Positions 55,291 through 64,000 of a stretch of 64,000 bases of DNA are shown here, piece by piece. How positions within the stretch are numbered: the stretch's first letter is position 1; each line of letters opens with the position of its first letter. Source of the DNA: an uncultured Paraprevotella sp. (GTDB lineage Bacteria; Bacteroidota; Bacteroidia; Bacteroidales; Bacteroidaceae); contig URDY01000001.1 of the NCBI GenBank assembly GCA_900546665.1, positions 186,001-250,000 on the forward strand, given 5' to 3'. A model generated the notes under the pieces. The model saw only the letters and a list, made by a program, of their open reading frames with translations, did not search any database and was not told the origin of the DNA. The position numbers and the translations under genes are program-made.

Positions 55291-56187
55291 TTATTCAATA
55301 ACCATTTTACGAGTACTTTGACCGGCTTTGATCGTATAGATACCTTTAGTCAGACCAGAAAGATCCATTTCGTTTCCATAGCTATTGGCAACGAGGCGGC
55401 CGTCTATACTATAGACATAGATATTGGCAGGTTCGTTTAGAACAACGCGTTTACCCTCAAAGAAGATGTGTGTAGTGTTTGTCGTTGTTTCTTTGATGCC
55501 TACAGTACTGTTGGTCGGTGTAGTGACACGAATTCCGTGAATGTAGATAGGATCAGCAGTCAAAGATTGGAAATAAGCATAGATAGGTTCATTGCCTTTA
55601 AGTGTATATGCGTCATCATTGCCGTTGTCCAAAGTTTCTATTCCGGTCCAAGTATATATGCCGCCTCTAAAAAGAGGTTTGAAAACGGTTGCGTATGTTG
55701 CACTGATCACATCGTAGTTGGTGAAGCTTGTATTAATATTCTTTGAAGCCATCATACGTACATAAGTGCTGCCTTCACGTGAAAGACAGATACTGTATGA
55801 GGTGCAGGATGGCATCTGTACGACGAAACCTCCTCCGTTGGCAGTCATGTTGCTTGATGCGGCTGCAATTTTAAGTGCTCCTGTACGTGAGCCGGCAGCT
55901 CCAATTTCACCACCTTCGCCGGCTCCTATCCAATAAGGATCAGCAGTACTCATCGGATAGTCAGGCATGATATCGGCATAAATAAGTTGGATTGGTTTAC
56001 CATTTGGATCAACCTTGTAATTTTCTTCATCACAGATTCCAATATATTTGTCAATCTTTTCTTGTGTGTCAAACCATAACCAACCATCGGCATCAATGTC
56101 ACTTGCCGGAAATAGGTTATACTCTTGAGCGTGTGCATTAAAGACACATGCTAATGCGCAAGTCAGTGTGTAGATAATTTTTTTCAT
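55291..56187 (-). CDS. Secreted hypothetical protein with T9SS-like C-terminal domain
   Basis: 298 residues. Signal peptide MKKIIYTLTCALACVFNAHA; the central part (Ser/Thr/Gly-rich, NLFPASDIDADGWLWFDTQ) is unrecognised and probably a beta-rich surface domain, perhaps binding sugar or peptide. The last 70 residues (FFEGKRVVLNEPANIYVYSI, DGRLVANSYG, GLTKGIYTIKAG, RKMVIE) match a type A sorting-like domain. Last gene after SusC and SusD, so likely a surface partner of that import system. Confidence 0.7.
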   Translation of the reverse strand: MKKIIYTLTCALACVFNAHAQEYNLFPASDIDADGWLWFDTQEKIDKYIGICDEENYKVDPNGKPIQLIYADIMPDYPMSTADPYWIGAGEGGEIGAAGSRTGALKIAAASSNMTANGGGFVVQMPSCTSYSICLSREGSTYVRMMASKNINTSFTNYDVISATYATVFKPLFRGGIYTWTGIETLDNGNDDAYTLKGNEPIYAYFQSLTADPIYIHGIRVTTPTNSTVGIKETTTNTTHIFFEGKRVVLNEPANIYVYSIDGRLVANSYGNEMDLSGLTKGIYTIKAGQSTRKMVIE

Positions 56188-56235
56188 TTTCTTTTGTGTT
56201 TTGAGTTAAAAATAAATTATTTGTCTCATTGGTTA

Positions 56236-58002
56236 TTATGATTCTGTCCAATCCGGATTCTGTTCTACACCGTGATAGCGGATTTCATCCCAGGGAATGG
56301 GCAGATAATATTGCATCTTTTGGAAAATACGTACCCGTTGTGGAAAACGGTCCATATTGCTGATGGTATATTGGGTCGGTCGGCCGGACATTTGCACAAT
56401 CTTTATTGCTTTAATCGGATTACTGCTTCCGTTCAGTTTTTCTTCTGCAATGCCCCAACGGAAAATATCCCAGTAGGTCGTTTCTTCAAAAGCCATTTCT
56501 ACGCGACGTTCATTGACCAGCTGATCCCATGTGAGTGTCGGGAGCGTGTTCATGTGTACCCGCTGCCGGATATCGTTCACTTTCTGAAGAGCTGTTCCTG
56601 TGTCGCCCAGCCGGAACATCACCTCTGCATAGTCCAGAAGAGCCTCTGCATATCGCCAGATGATATAATTCTGGCTGCTGGCATAAGCTTCGTCGTTATT
56701 GATCTGTTGTTGTTCATTGACGAATTTACCCATATAATAACCGGTACGTGTGACTGCAGCAGTAGTAGATGTGCCGTAAGGCGTCAGATCTTCGCCTGCT
56801 ACTTCTTCGTTACCGTTTCTGGTGTAATGGATATCCATAGCGTGTCCGTTGTAAGTAGAGCCGTCATAAAGAATATTGGCGTAGAAACGATAGTCGCGTC
56901 CCTCATAAGGATTTTGAGGATCATAAGTCAATCCTTCTCTCATACCGTATTCGTCAACATGATTCTGGGTCGGTGTATAAGCACATGTTGTGCCTGTAAA
57001 ATGAGGTGCTGCTGCATCACGATCGAGTTTGTGACCGAATCCGGTATCGTAGTTTCCGTCATCAGAATGTTGTACCTCCAAAATAGATTCCTGGCTGTTT
57101 TTAGTCAGGAATATTTTTCTGTATTCGTTCTTGATACCCTCCTGGGTAGTGCTTGTAATGGGAACCAGCTGATAATAGTTGAGTGCAAACAGGTTTTCAT
57201 AAGCCGTCTTGGCGGAATCCAACATCTCATGGGAACGGTCATCAGTAAATCCCAAATAAGATTTCTCCTTGTTTTGGAAAAACTCGCTGGAAGCCCATTG
57301 ATAGGTTTTAGCTATAAGCATTAGTGCGGCTCCTTTTGTGATACGGCCTTTATCCGTACTTTCGTGCTCTACAGGAAGAATTCGTGCCGCTTCTTTGGCA
57401 TCCTTGACGATGGCTGCTACCATTTCCGGATAGGATGCTCTGGGGTATTTTCTTGCGTCCTGAAGCGGGTCAAGTGGTTCCTGAATCAGCATGACTCCAC
57501 CAAATTGTCTCCAAAGGATGAAATAATAATAAGCGCGGAAAAAATGAGCTTCACCTAGTATACGTTGTTTTTGTGATCCTTCTGCTATTTCATTTTGATT
57601 TTGGAACAGACGGTTGATGGATTGGATTTGTGAATAATATTTGCTCCAGTTAACTTGTGCCCAATTGGTGATTTCCTGAGTATTGCTTTTTAACAGGTCA
57701 CCATAACCGGCATTATAATAGTCAGTTTTGGATGGGACAACCTGATCACCGAACCATGGCATATAATATCTTGACGCACTTTTAACCAATGCAATGGTTG
57801 TCGGTACGTAAGTTGAAAATCCGTTATTCATGTTCCTGTACCATGGTAGAATATATTCGTCCAAAAGCATGGAGTTTTTCCATACATCCTTTTCTGACAT
57901 TTTGTCTACAGGAGCATCTCTGAACAAATCATCACACCCGGTCAGATTGAAAGCCAGTCCGGTGGTAATAAAAGCACAGAGTATGTATTTCTTAAGCTTC
58001 AT
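56236..58002 (-). CDS. SusD/RagB-family nutrient-binding outer-membrane lipoprotein
   Basis: 588 residues. Lipobox FNLTGCDD (Cys 23) anchors it to the outer membrane; tetratricopeptide-like helices follow (GEAHFFRAYYYFILWRQFGG is the hallmark SusD helix), with RTGYYMGKFV and the closing WRYAEALLDYAEVMFRLGD, NDIRQRV and RRVEMAFEETTYWDIFRWG. It captures a ligand and hands it to SusC 35 bases upstream. Substrate not deducible. Confidence 0.95.
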   Translation of the reverse strand: MKLKKYILCAFITTGLAFNLTGCDDLFRDAPVDKMSEKDVWKNSMLLDEYILPWYRNMNNGFSTYVPTTIALVKSASRYYMPWFGDQVVPSKTDYYNAGYGDLLKSNTQEITNWAQVNWSKYYSQIQSINRLFQNQNEIAEGSQKQRILGEAHFFRAYYYFILWRQFGGVMLIQEPLDPLQDARKYPRASYPEMVAAIVKDAKEAARILPVEHESTDKGRITKGAALMLIAKTYQWASSEFFQNKEKSYLGFTDDRSHEMLDSAKTAYENLFALNYYQLVPITSTTQEGIKNEYRKIFLTKNSQESILEVQHSDDGNYDTGFGHKLDRDAAAPHFTGTTCAYTPTQNHVDEYGMREGLTYDPQNPYEGRDYRFYANILYDGSTYNGHAMDIHYTRNGNEEVAGEDLTPYGTSTTAAVTRTGYYMGKFVNEQQQINNDEAYASSQNYIIWRYAEALLDYAEVMFRLGDTGTALQKVNDIRQRVHMNTLPTLTWDQLVNERRVEMAFEETTYWDIFRWGIAEEKLNGSSNPIKAIKIVQMSGRPTQYTISNMDRFPQRVRIFQKMQYYLPIPWDEIRYHGVEQNPDWTES

Positions 58003-58037
58003 AATACGTTTTTGTTTAAACGGTTAGACGTAAATTG

Positions 58038-61000
58038 TTAGAATCCTAAATTTAGCGTAATACCATAAGACCGTTGTATGGGATAACCACGCAGAGATTC
58101 CGGATCCATACCGAGATCACTAATGGAAGACCATGTCAGGAGGTTGCTGCCTTGTAAAGCAATGCTGGCTGAATTGAGTTTGATTTTCTTAAGCAGTGCT
58201 GGTTGGAAGGCATAACCAATAGACAGTGATTTCAGACGCAGGAAATCGCAGTCTCTGATCCAGAATGTAGATTCTTTGCGGTTGTTGTCATTAGCCGTGG
58301 CAAATTTGATTCGTGGCAAAGTTGCGTTAGGATTGTCTGATGACCAGCAGTCCGTGAGATGATATTCCTGGAATCGCTGGAGACTACCGCTGTTGGTAGT
58401 ATAAAGTTCTTTAATATTCTGCTGGTAGCCTGTAGCCCCCTGGAACATGGCATTGATGAAGAAACCCTTGTAACTGGCACCCAGACGTATGCTGAAATTA
58501 AAATCAGGATTAGAGGAATTCTTGACGTAAATCATATCCTCTGTGGTCAGTTTTCCGTCGTTATTCTGATCCTTGTATTTGATATCACCGGGAGCCAGAG
58601 CCGCTTTATCAGCCTCACTCATGTTAGGCATGTAAGCGTCTATTTCTTCTTGTGACTGGAACAGTCCTTCTGCTTCGTACATAGCCCATACCATGCTGCT
58701 TCGTCCTACGCGTCTCAAATTAGGTGAAACAGAAGATTCGTCGCCGAAATTGAGGTATTTGTCATCACTTTTAGCCAAAGTCAGATCCACATTGTATTTA
58801 ACCTTTCCGATGGTATTACGGTGTGTAAGTGTCAAATCCCATCCCCACGCTTTCAGTTTGCTGAAGTTCATGTTGGGCACATTGCCTGACACACCAGTAG
58901 AAGGCGGGTAAAGATATGAGGGAGCTGCTGTGATCTTGTCTGTTTCAAAACGCCAGTAATATTCGAAGGTAAGTCCGAAACGGTTGTCCCAGAATCCAAG
59001 GTCAGTAGCTATATTGTAATCGTGTGATTTACCCCATGTCAGTTCTGGATTAGGATAATTTCCTGTGTTCATCACAATCCCCGGACGATAAATACCTCCG
59101 ATATTATATCCTTCCCGAGTAGATTCCATGAAAGTGAGCAGATAAGCATATTCTCCGACCAGTCCGTCATCGCCTAACAGACCTGTTGAAGCACGGAATT
59201 TGACATTGGAAAGTACCTTCTGATTCCACTCCTTGAAAAACTTTTCATTAGAAAGTACCCAAGAACCTGAAACGGAAGGGAAGAATCCCCACCGGTGGTC
59301 GGGATGGAAATAAGTGGAACCGTCCACACGGAAGCTGGCTTCAATGAAATAACGGTAATCATAGCCGTAGTTCAAACGCCCAATCAGTGACGCGCGCTGG
59401 TTGTATGCCTCGCTACCAATCAGTCGGGCAGAAACAGCCGTACCGATAATTTCGGGATAGATGGCAGCATTTTGGTTTTCGCCTGTCATGTACTGATTGT
59501 GTGTTTGCTGGTAGTTGGCTACGAGCATGGCACCTACGTCGTGTTTGGAATTAAATGTCCGGTTATAGTTGATTCCGGCTTCGTACAGTTGGTTGTTGAC
59601 GAATCGGTCAGTCTGTTCTACTGTAACCTTGGCTGTAGGATAGACCGTGTTAGGATCGATGGCATAATCGCCGGTCTGAGCATCGTAGGTGTAAAGTGTG
59701 ACAGGTTTGCTGAACGTTTTTTCCATGCGGTTGTTGTTGTCGAATGTAGCCCGTGCGTACATGGAAAGTCCTTTTACCCAAGGCAGTTCCCATTTCAGGT
59801 TAGCTGTAATGGTATTCATTCTTCCCGTATCCTTGATATAACCACCCAGTCCTTCTACATTGATGAGCGGATTGCTGCCATCTATGCTGGCCATATAACC
59901 GTTACTGAATCTGAGAACCTGAAGCGGTGAGAAATTATAAGCGGCATCAATGGTTGTATAACTGGAATTTTTGCTGTCCGTACGTGCTCCCATAATGTCA
60001 AGTGAGAGTACGAGTCCTTTGGTTAGTGTGGCGTCAAGTTTGGCTGAATAGTTGAACCGGTCGCGGTTGACTCCACTGTATAAGCCCTGTGAATGGGTAT
60101 ATCCTCCAGATATGTAGTATTTCAGAAACTGGTTACCGCCGTTTGCAGATACACTGTGAGTGGTGGAGTAACCTATATTGTCAAGATAATCCAGCAGATC
60201 CTCGTCACCATAAAGATTAGGATTGGAGTGAGTCCGGATTTGTTCCAGCTGTTCCGGAGTGTAAGCCGTATTTGTCGTTCCTGGAGTATTTTCGACAGCT
60301 TTGTTATAAAGCAGGGCATAATTATAAGCATCCAGGAATTCTGGCAATTGGGTTGCCTGCTGGATATTCATTTGTCCCCGGTAGTTGACGGATACTTTTT
60401 GGTTGCCGGCTGCCCGTTTGGTTTGTACCAGGATAACGCCGTTGGCAGCTCTCGCACCATATACAGCTGCTGCAGCAGCATCCTTCAGGATAGATATGCT
60501 TTCTATATCATCAGGATTAAGGTCGGAAAGTCTCATCTCTCCGTCACTGGTATTGGTACCGAAGCGTGGTACACCATCAATGACCAATAGTGGAGAATTG
60601 TTGATACCTCTGATATGCAGATTGGCTTCTTTGGCGCTACTCGGGTCGCCGGTAGTCTGCATTACCTGCAGACCGGCTACCTGTCCGTAAAGCGCTTCGT
60701 CAAGATTGGCCGTAGGCATACTGAGCAAATCTTCGCTTTTGATGGTTTCAATAGATCCTGTGAGTGAGGATTTTTTCTGTGTACCATATCCGATAACGAC
60801 CAGTTCGTCGAGTTCCTGTGCATCATCTTCAAGTCGGATGACCAGGTTTTTTTGTCCGGGTTTTACTTTCACATATTGTGTCTTGTAGCCCAGAAAAGAC
60901 ACAACCAGTTCTGTGCCGCTTTCCGGAATAGTAAAGTTTCCGTCAAGGTCTGTTACAGCTGCAGCCTTGTCATTTTTCCATCTGACATGGGCGCCGATAA

Positions 61001-61118
61001 CTGTTTCACCACCGCGGTCGATGACCTTACCTTTAAGCATAGGTAGGGCATTCTGTGCGTCTATATTTCCACAGATCAGCGCTGCTGTAATGAGTGTATA
61101 GATACTTTTATGTTTCAT
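58038..61118 (-). CDS. SusC/RagA-family TonB-dependent outer-membrane transporter
   Basis: 1,026 residues. Signal peptide, a carboxypeptidase-like regulatory domain (GKVIDRGGETVIGAHVRW to LVVSFLGYKTQYVKV), the TonB-box region ELDELVVIGYGTQKKSSLTGS, plug domain (LYGQVAGLQVMQTTGDP, HIRGINNSPLLVIDGVP, SISILKDAAAAAVYGARAANG) and 22-strand barrel ending GITLNLGF. Pairs with the SusD gene. No sigma/anti-sigma domain is attached. Confidence 0.96.
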   Translation of the reverse strand: MKHKSIYTLITAALICGNIDAQNALPMLKGKVIDRGGETVIGAHVRWKNDKAAAVTDLDGNFTIPESGTELVVSFLGYKTQYVKVKPGQKNLVIRLEDDAQELDELVVIGYGTQKKSSLTGSIETIKSEDLLSMPTANLDEALYGQVAGLQVMQTTGDPSSAKEANLHIRGINNSPLLVIDGVPRFGTNTSDGEMRLSDLNPDDIESISILKDAAAAAVYGARAANGVILVQTKRAAGNQKVSVNYRGQMNIQQATQLPEFLDAYNYALLYNKAVENTPGTTNTAYTPEQLEQIRTHSNPNLYGDEDLLDYLDNIGYSTTHSVSANGGNQFLKYYISGGYTHSQGLYSGVNRDRFNYSAKLDATLTKGLVLSLDIMGARTDSKNSSYTTIDAAYNFSPLQVLRFSNGYMASIDGSNPLINVEGLGGYIKDTGRMNTITANLKWELPWVKGLSMYARATFDNNNRMEKTFSKPVTLYTYDAQTGDYAIDPNTVYPTAKVTVEQTDRFVNNQLYEAGINYNRTFNSKHDVGAMLVANYQQTHNQYMTGENQNAAIYPEIIGTAVSARLIGSEAYNQRASLIGRLNYGYDYRYFIEASFRVDGSTYFHPDHRWGFFPSVSGSWVLSNEKFFKEWNQKVLSNVKFRASTGLLGDDGLVGEYAYLLTFMESTREGYNIGGIYRPGIVMNTGNYPNPELTWGKSHDYNIATDLGFWDNRFGLTFEYYWRFETDKITAAPSYLYPPSTGVSGNVPNMNFSKLKAWGWDLTLTHRNTIGKVKYNVDLTLAKSDDKYLNFGDESSVSPNLRRVGRSSMVWAMYEAEGLFQSQEEIDAYMPNMSEADKAALAPGDIKYKDQNNDGKLTTEDMIYVKNSSNPDFNFSIRLGASYKGFFINAMFQGATGYQQNIKELYTTNSGSLQRFQEYHLTDCWSSDNPNATLPRIKFATANDNNRKESTFWIRDCDFLRLKSLSIGYAFQPALLKKIKLNSASIALQGSNLLTWSSISDLGMDPESLRGYPIQRSYGITLNLGF

Positions 61119-61133
61119 GACAATGAAAATTCG

Positions 61134-63692
61134 TTAGTTGGATAGAATACGTTCAATAAGAAGGATCTGATAATCATAGAAGTCTTTTGTACTTCCTGTT
61201 GCTCCTCCCTTACGTGCTTTATACAGAGCTAATACTTTTTTTAACCGGCCGGTCATGATTGCTCCTATCCGTTCCTTTGTCAGAGTAGGTAGTCCGAAAT
61301 TGATTCGGGCAAAATCTGTTGATGGCCCAAGTGCGCAGCATCCGAAAGATTCTTCGGGCAGTGTCGCTGCTGTTTCTTCTGCCAGTGAAGTTGTTGATTT
61401 GGCAGCCTGCTGGCTGAGTCCCGAATTCTTGATCATGATATTGATGGCGGCAGCTTGCAGATTCTGTTCTACATCAGACAATTTTCCTCCTTCCGGTGCT
61501 TTAAACAGGTTCTTGGTGACGTCCTCAAGGTAATTTTCGAGTGTGTAGTTCTTTTGGGCATCCACCATTCCTCCTTCCTGTATGCGGTACAAGGTGGCAG
61601 AATTGATCAGGCCGCTGATGATCATGTCTTGCAGTTTGTCGTTGGCGTTCAGGTTGATTTCAAACTTGCCGATCAGATTCTTGTCGGTCAGCCAGTCACT
61701 GTAAGTTCTGGCCTCGTTCAGCAACCAAAGCATTGCTTTATGCTGAGTGTCGCGGTCTATATAATGTTTTGAGGTTTTTTTACCATCTCCTTGTCTGACT
61801 TCTTCAAACCGTATTCCTCCGATATAAGGCATCACATGGCGTACGTATCGGGTATACTGATTGACTATTTCACGATACATGTTTTCCATTTCATCATATC
61901 GTTCACCCGGCTCTTTGTTCCATTCTTCAAGATTCTTCATTAAGATCTTAAGGTTCTTGATTCCATAATCACCGGCTTTCATGTGGTCATTACCCAAGTC
62001 TTCGGTCTGGTCTGTCGGGTCGACAGTTCCGAATAATTGCTGGGCGCCGAACTCATACATGGGGTCATTAGACTTTTCTGCTATCCATTTGTCCAATGTC
62101 TGCTTTTCGTCTTCGGGTGAAGAGGTATTCGGGATTAGTCTGTATCCCCAATTGATGGCATAAATATCATAAACGCCTAAGACAGGTGGAGTAAGTTTGA
62201 CACCTTTTTCCACGTCACCGGGTTGAGCGATGAAGTTATTACGCGCATAGTCCATGATACTTGGTGTGGTACCATATTTCTGAGTAAAGACAGGATTGCG
62301 TAAAGAGTCGGTAGAGAAGGAATAACTTGCGCCCATGTTGTGCATCAGGCCCAAGGTATGGCCTATCTCATGTGCGGCTGCGTAACGGATGGATTCACGC
62401 ATGACATCATCATCAAAAACCTGTTTTCTGACTCTTGGGTCTACGGCACCGGTTTGAACGAATCTCCAGTTATGGAGCAGTGAAATAATGTTGTGATACC
62501 AAATCACGTCTCCAGTCAGAATCTCACCGGTTCTGGGGTCTATATGACTTGGTCCCATTGCATTAGCAGTGGGTGAGGCGGCATATTTAAAACAGCTGTA
62601 GCGCATGTCGTCAGGGTCGAAGTTTGGATCATCCTTCGGATAATCTACCGCTTTGATGGCATTCTTGAAGCCGGCTGTCTCAAAAGCGATGTTCCAGTCT
62701 TCGATACCTTGTTTAATGGCAGAACGCCATTTCTCAGGAAAGGCAGAGTCTACGTAAAATACGATAGGTTTTACAGGCTCGACCAGTTCCCCCTTAAAAT
62801 ATCGTTCGAGATCTTCTTGTTTAGGTTCTAAACGCCAACGATGGATATACGTGCGACGTTCGAGGCGATCTTTATTTGTGGTATAAATACTCTTGTCAGA
62901 ATAGAAATATCCTACACGGTTGTCTTGAAGACGCATCTTCATTGGCTCTTCAGGTAAAGCGAACAAAGAGCGATGCATAATTACAGAATATGGCTGTCCC
63001 AATGGTGAAAGGGTAAATGAAAGTCTGCTCTTTATTTCTATATTGCCCGGAAAAGATTTTGAGCTGATGATTCCGGATGCATCTGATACAAAGGTTCCCT
63101 TAAGAGCACTCTTTCCTCCTAACAGTTTGCTTAGAGGATTGTCGGTCTTTATAGGGCTGATACATTTTTCGTTGCCGCCGAAAAAGGACGTCACGTCAAT
63201 TACCACATTTTTTCCGTTTGAAGCGACGATCTTGAACCCTTTGATGACGGGATCGTAGAAATTCTTATTGAAAGCAGAGCGCATGGGATCTGTTGGAGAA
63301 ACAATATCATCACTCTGGATTTCATGCATATAAACATTTCGTTCATCTTTCGTGAAACGGATTAATAAAGGTTGGGTCGCTATTTGTCCGGCCACATATT
63401 CCTGTGTGTTGCTTATCGCAGCAACACGGTTGGCTAAAATATATATGTGGTTAAATGCTGAATCGGGGATTTCAAAATATAGTTTACCTTCTTTGGCATT
63501 ATACAGGGTGGTGAAAAGTCCTTTCTGTGTGGCCGCGTTTTTACTTATTTTTTTATAGTCAGCATTTACTGTGTCTTTTACGAGAGCTGCCATTGCAGCT
63601 TTGTTCTTCTTGTCTTTCCGTCGGGCTTCTGTCGTAGGGCAGATGACTAAGGCTGACAAGAGTAAAAGACATATTTTAGTTTCTCTTTTCAT
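61134..63692 (-). CDS. Zinc-dependent secreted metalloprotease (DUF5117/DUF5118 type)
   Basis: About 852 residues from MKRETKICLLLLSALVICPT (signal; ATG 63707 is a possible earlier start). The zinc site is HEIGHTLGLMHNMG (metzincin-like HExxHxxGxxH), followed by a Met-turn candidate SIMDYARNNF. N-terminal stretch KEGKLYFEIPDSAFN and the segment EKWRSAIKQGIEDWNIAFETAGFKNA are typical of this Bacteroidetes family. Fifteen bases ahead of SusC, so the locus likely takes up peptides or glycopeptides rather than free glycans. Confidence 0.88.
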   Translation of the reverse strand: MKRETKICLLLLSALVICPTTEARRKDKKNKAAMAALVKDTVNADYKKISKNAATQKGLFTTLYNAKEGKLYFEIPDSAFNHIYILANRVAAISNTQEYVAGQIATQPLLIRFTKDERNVYMHEIQSDDIVSPTDPMRSAFNKNFYDPVIKGFKIVASNGKNVVIDVTSFFGGNEKCISPIKTDNPLSKLLGGKSALKGTFVSDASGIISSKSFPGNIEIKSRLSFTLSPLGQPYSVIMHRSLFALPEEPMKMRLQDNRVGYFYSDKSIYTTNKDRLERRTYIHRWRLEPKQEDLERYFKGELVEPVKPIVFYVDSAFPEKWRSAIKQGIEDWNIAFETAGFKNAIKAVDYPKDDPNFDPDDMRYSCFKYAASPTANAMGPSHIDPRTGEILTGDVIWYHNIISLLHNWRFVQTGAVDPRVRKQVFDDDVMRESIRYAAAHEIGHTLGLMHNMGASYSFSTDSLRNPVFTQKYGTTPSIMDYARNNFIAQPGDVEKGVKLTPPVLGVYDIYAINWGYRLIPNTSSPEDEKQTLDKWIAEKSNDPMYEFGAQQLFGTVDPTDQTEDLGNDHMKAGDYGIKNLKILMKNLEEWNKEPGERYDEMENMYREIVNQYTRYVRHVMPYIGGIRFEEVRQGDGKKTSKHYIDRDTQHKAMLWLLNEARTYSDWLTDKNLIGKFEINLNANDKLQDMIISGLINSATLYRIQEGGMVDAQKNYTLENYLEDVTKNLFKAPEGGKLSDVEQNLQAAAINIMIKNSGLSQQAAKSTTSLAEETAATLPEESFGCCALGPSTDFARINFGLPTLTKERIGAIMTGRLKKVLALYKARKGGATGSTKDFYDYQILLIERILSN

Positions 63693-63734
63693 AATCGGTT
63701 TTTTCACTTGAGATGTTGATGTTTGAAATTATTT

Positions 63735-63779
63735 AAAGAGGAGAATGAGAGTTGTTGGTCTATTCTCCTCTTTTTTGAT
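63735..63779 (-). terminator. Terminator upstream of the metalloprotease gene
   Basis: AAAGAGGAGAAT (63735-63746) and ATTCTCCTCTTT (63762-63773) form a perfect 12-bp stem around a 15-base loop; it ends the gene at the right edge. Confidence 0.8.
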
Positions 63780-63784
63780 TAATA

Positions 63785-64000
63785 TTATTGTGCAATTACT
63801 TTATAAGCTGTTCCGTTTACAGAAATAATATAAAGTCCCGGACGAAGGTTCAATTGCATCTGATTGCTCTTGCAAATATTATGGCTAAGAACCTGTCCGT
63901 TGATGTTAGATACGGTTACTTCTGCATTTAAAGGCAATTGCAGAAGTGATACATAACCATTGTCTATTCGGATTACAACTTGATTGGCATTAGCTTCTGT
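63785..64000 (-). CDS. Secreted protein with T9SS type A sorting domain, partial
   Basis: The last 71 residues and stop (TAA at 63785-63787) of a minus-strand gene whose start lies outside the window. The visible part (VVIRIDNGYVSLLQLPLN, NAEVTVSNINGQVLSHN, LRPGLYIISVNGTAYKVIAQ) is a type A sorting domain: two beta strands with the conserved Gly and closing KV-hydrophobic segment. Such domains route proteins through type IX secretion. The passenger domain cannot be seen. Confidence 0.78.
   Translation of the reverse strand, partial: TEANANQVVIRIDNGYVSLLQLPLNAEVTVSNINGQVLSHNICKSNQMQLNLRPGLYIISVNGTAYKVIAQ

Noticed and set aside
1..64000. CRISPR arrays, insertion sequences, prophage genes, tRNA and rRNA genes
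   Set aside because: I looked for repeat-spacer patterns, transposase or integrase motifs, cloverleaf sequences with CCA ends and rRNA signatures and saw none I could support.

Overview
The window is a chromosomal segment of a Bacteroidales bacterium, most likely a gut Bacteroidaceae relative; the species cannot be named from sequence alone. The grounds are a SusC/SusD pair, a fumarate reductase/succinate dehydrogenase three-gene operon, DUF4294 and DUF2851 genes, T9SS-type C-terminal domains, a PorZ homologue, and many copies of the Bacteroidetes -7 promoter box TAnnTTTG upstream of genes. By eye the base composition is moderately AT-rich and there is no phage or insertion-sequence core. Most of it is ordinary housekeeping DNA.

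Layout. 1-2.9 kb is a decayed accessory patch: the 5' part of an AAA-ATPase gene, a gene-poor stretch with a precise 21-bp iteron-like array (1127-1210), a small orphan gene, and a collapsed efflux/regulator locus in which pieces of a membrane-fusion protein, an RND pump and a LytTR regulator are joined head to tail. 3-8.2 kb: dusB, a radical SAM enzyme, an outer-membrane helix-hairpin-helix protein, a DUF4294 protein and a SpoU-type methyltransferase. 8.4-12.2 kb: nadA behind a long structured leader, translationally coupled to a small sugar/acyl-transfer cassette (FdtA-like cupin, FemAB-like acyltransferase, DegT aminotransferase). 12.2-21.3 kb (minus): a histidine phosphatase, then the leuS-yitT-yitT-rdgB-porZ operon. 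21.5-21.8 kb: an apparent free-standing non-coding RNA with its own promoter and terminator. 21.8-36.1 kb: mutS, a GH43 enzyme, tpx, a broken MscS-family channel gene, lgt, ychF, polA, a polyprenyl synthase, deoC, a MazG-like gene and dtd.

36.2-44.2 kb: uvrC, apt, a perfect 16-bp parS site (38687-38702), mnmG and the sdhCAB operon. 44.3-48.4 kb is looser: an AT-rich gap, a secreted GH43 enzyme, a decayed fragment resembling the end of dprA, and a beta-propeller lipoprotein gene broken by a 2-bp insertion. 48.4-55 kb: dprA, a thioesterase, DUF2851, dapB, signal peptidase I, a signal-peptidase paralogue lacking both catalytic residues, and a WbqC protein. 55-64 kb (minus) is a surface-acquisition locus: zinc metalloprotease, SusC, SusD and a secreted protein with a T9SS-like end, next to another truncated T9SS-type protein at the window edge.

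How it fits together: the core carries DNA replication/repair (polA, mutS, uvrC, dprA), tRNA modification and charging (dusB, mnmG, leuS, dtd), nucleotide hygiene and salvage (rdgB, mazG-like, apt, deoC), envelope biogenesis (lgt, lepB, dapB, polyprenyl synthase) and anaerobic fumarate respiration (sdhCAB). The best candidates for something undescribed are the RNA at 21.53-21.75 kb, the nadA leader, the 21-bp array, the catalytically dead signal-peptidase paralogue and the FdtA-like cassette.
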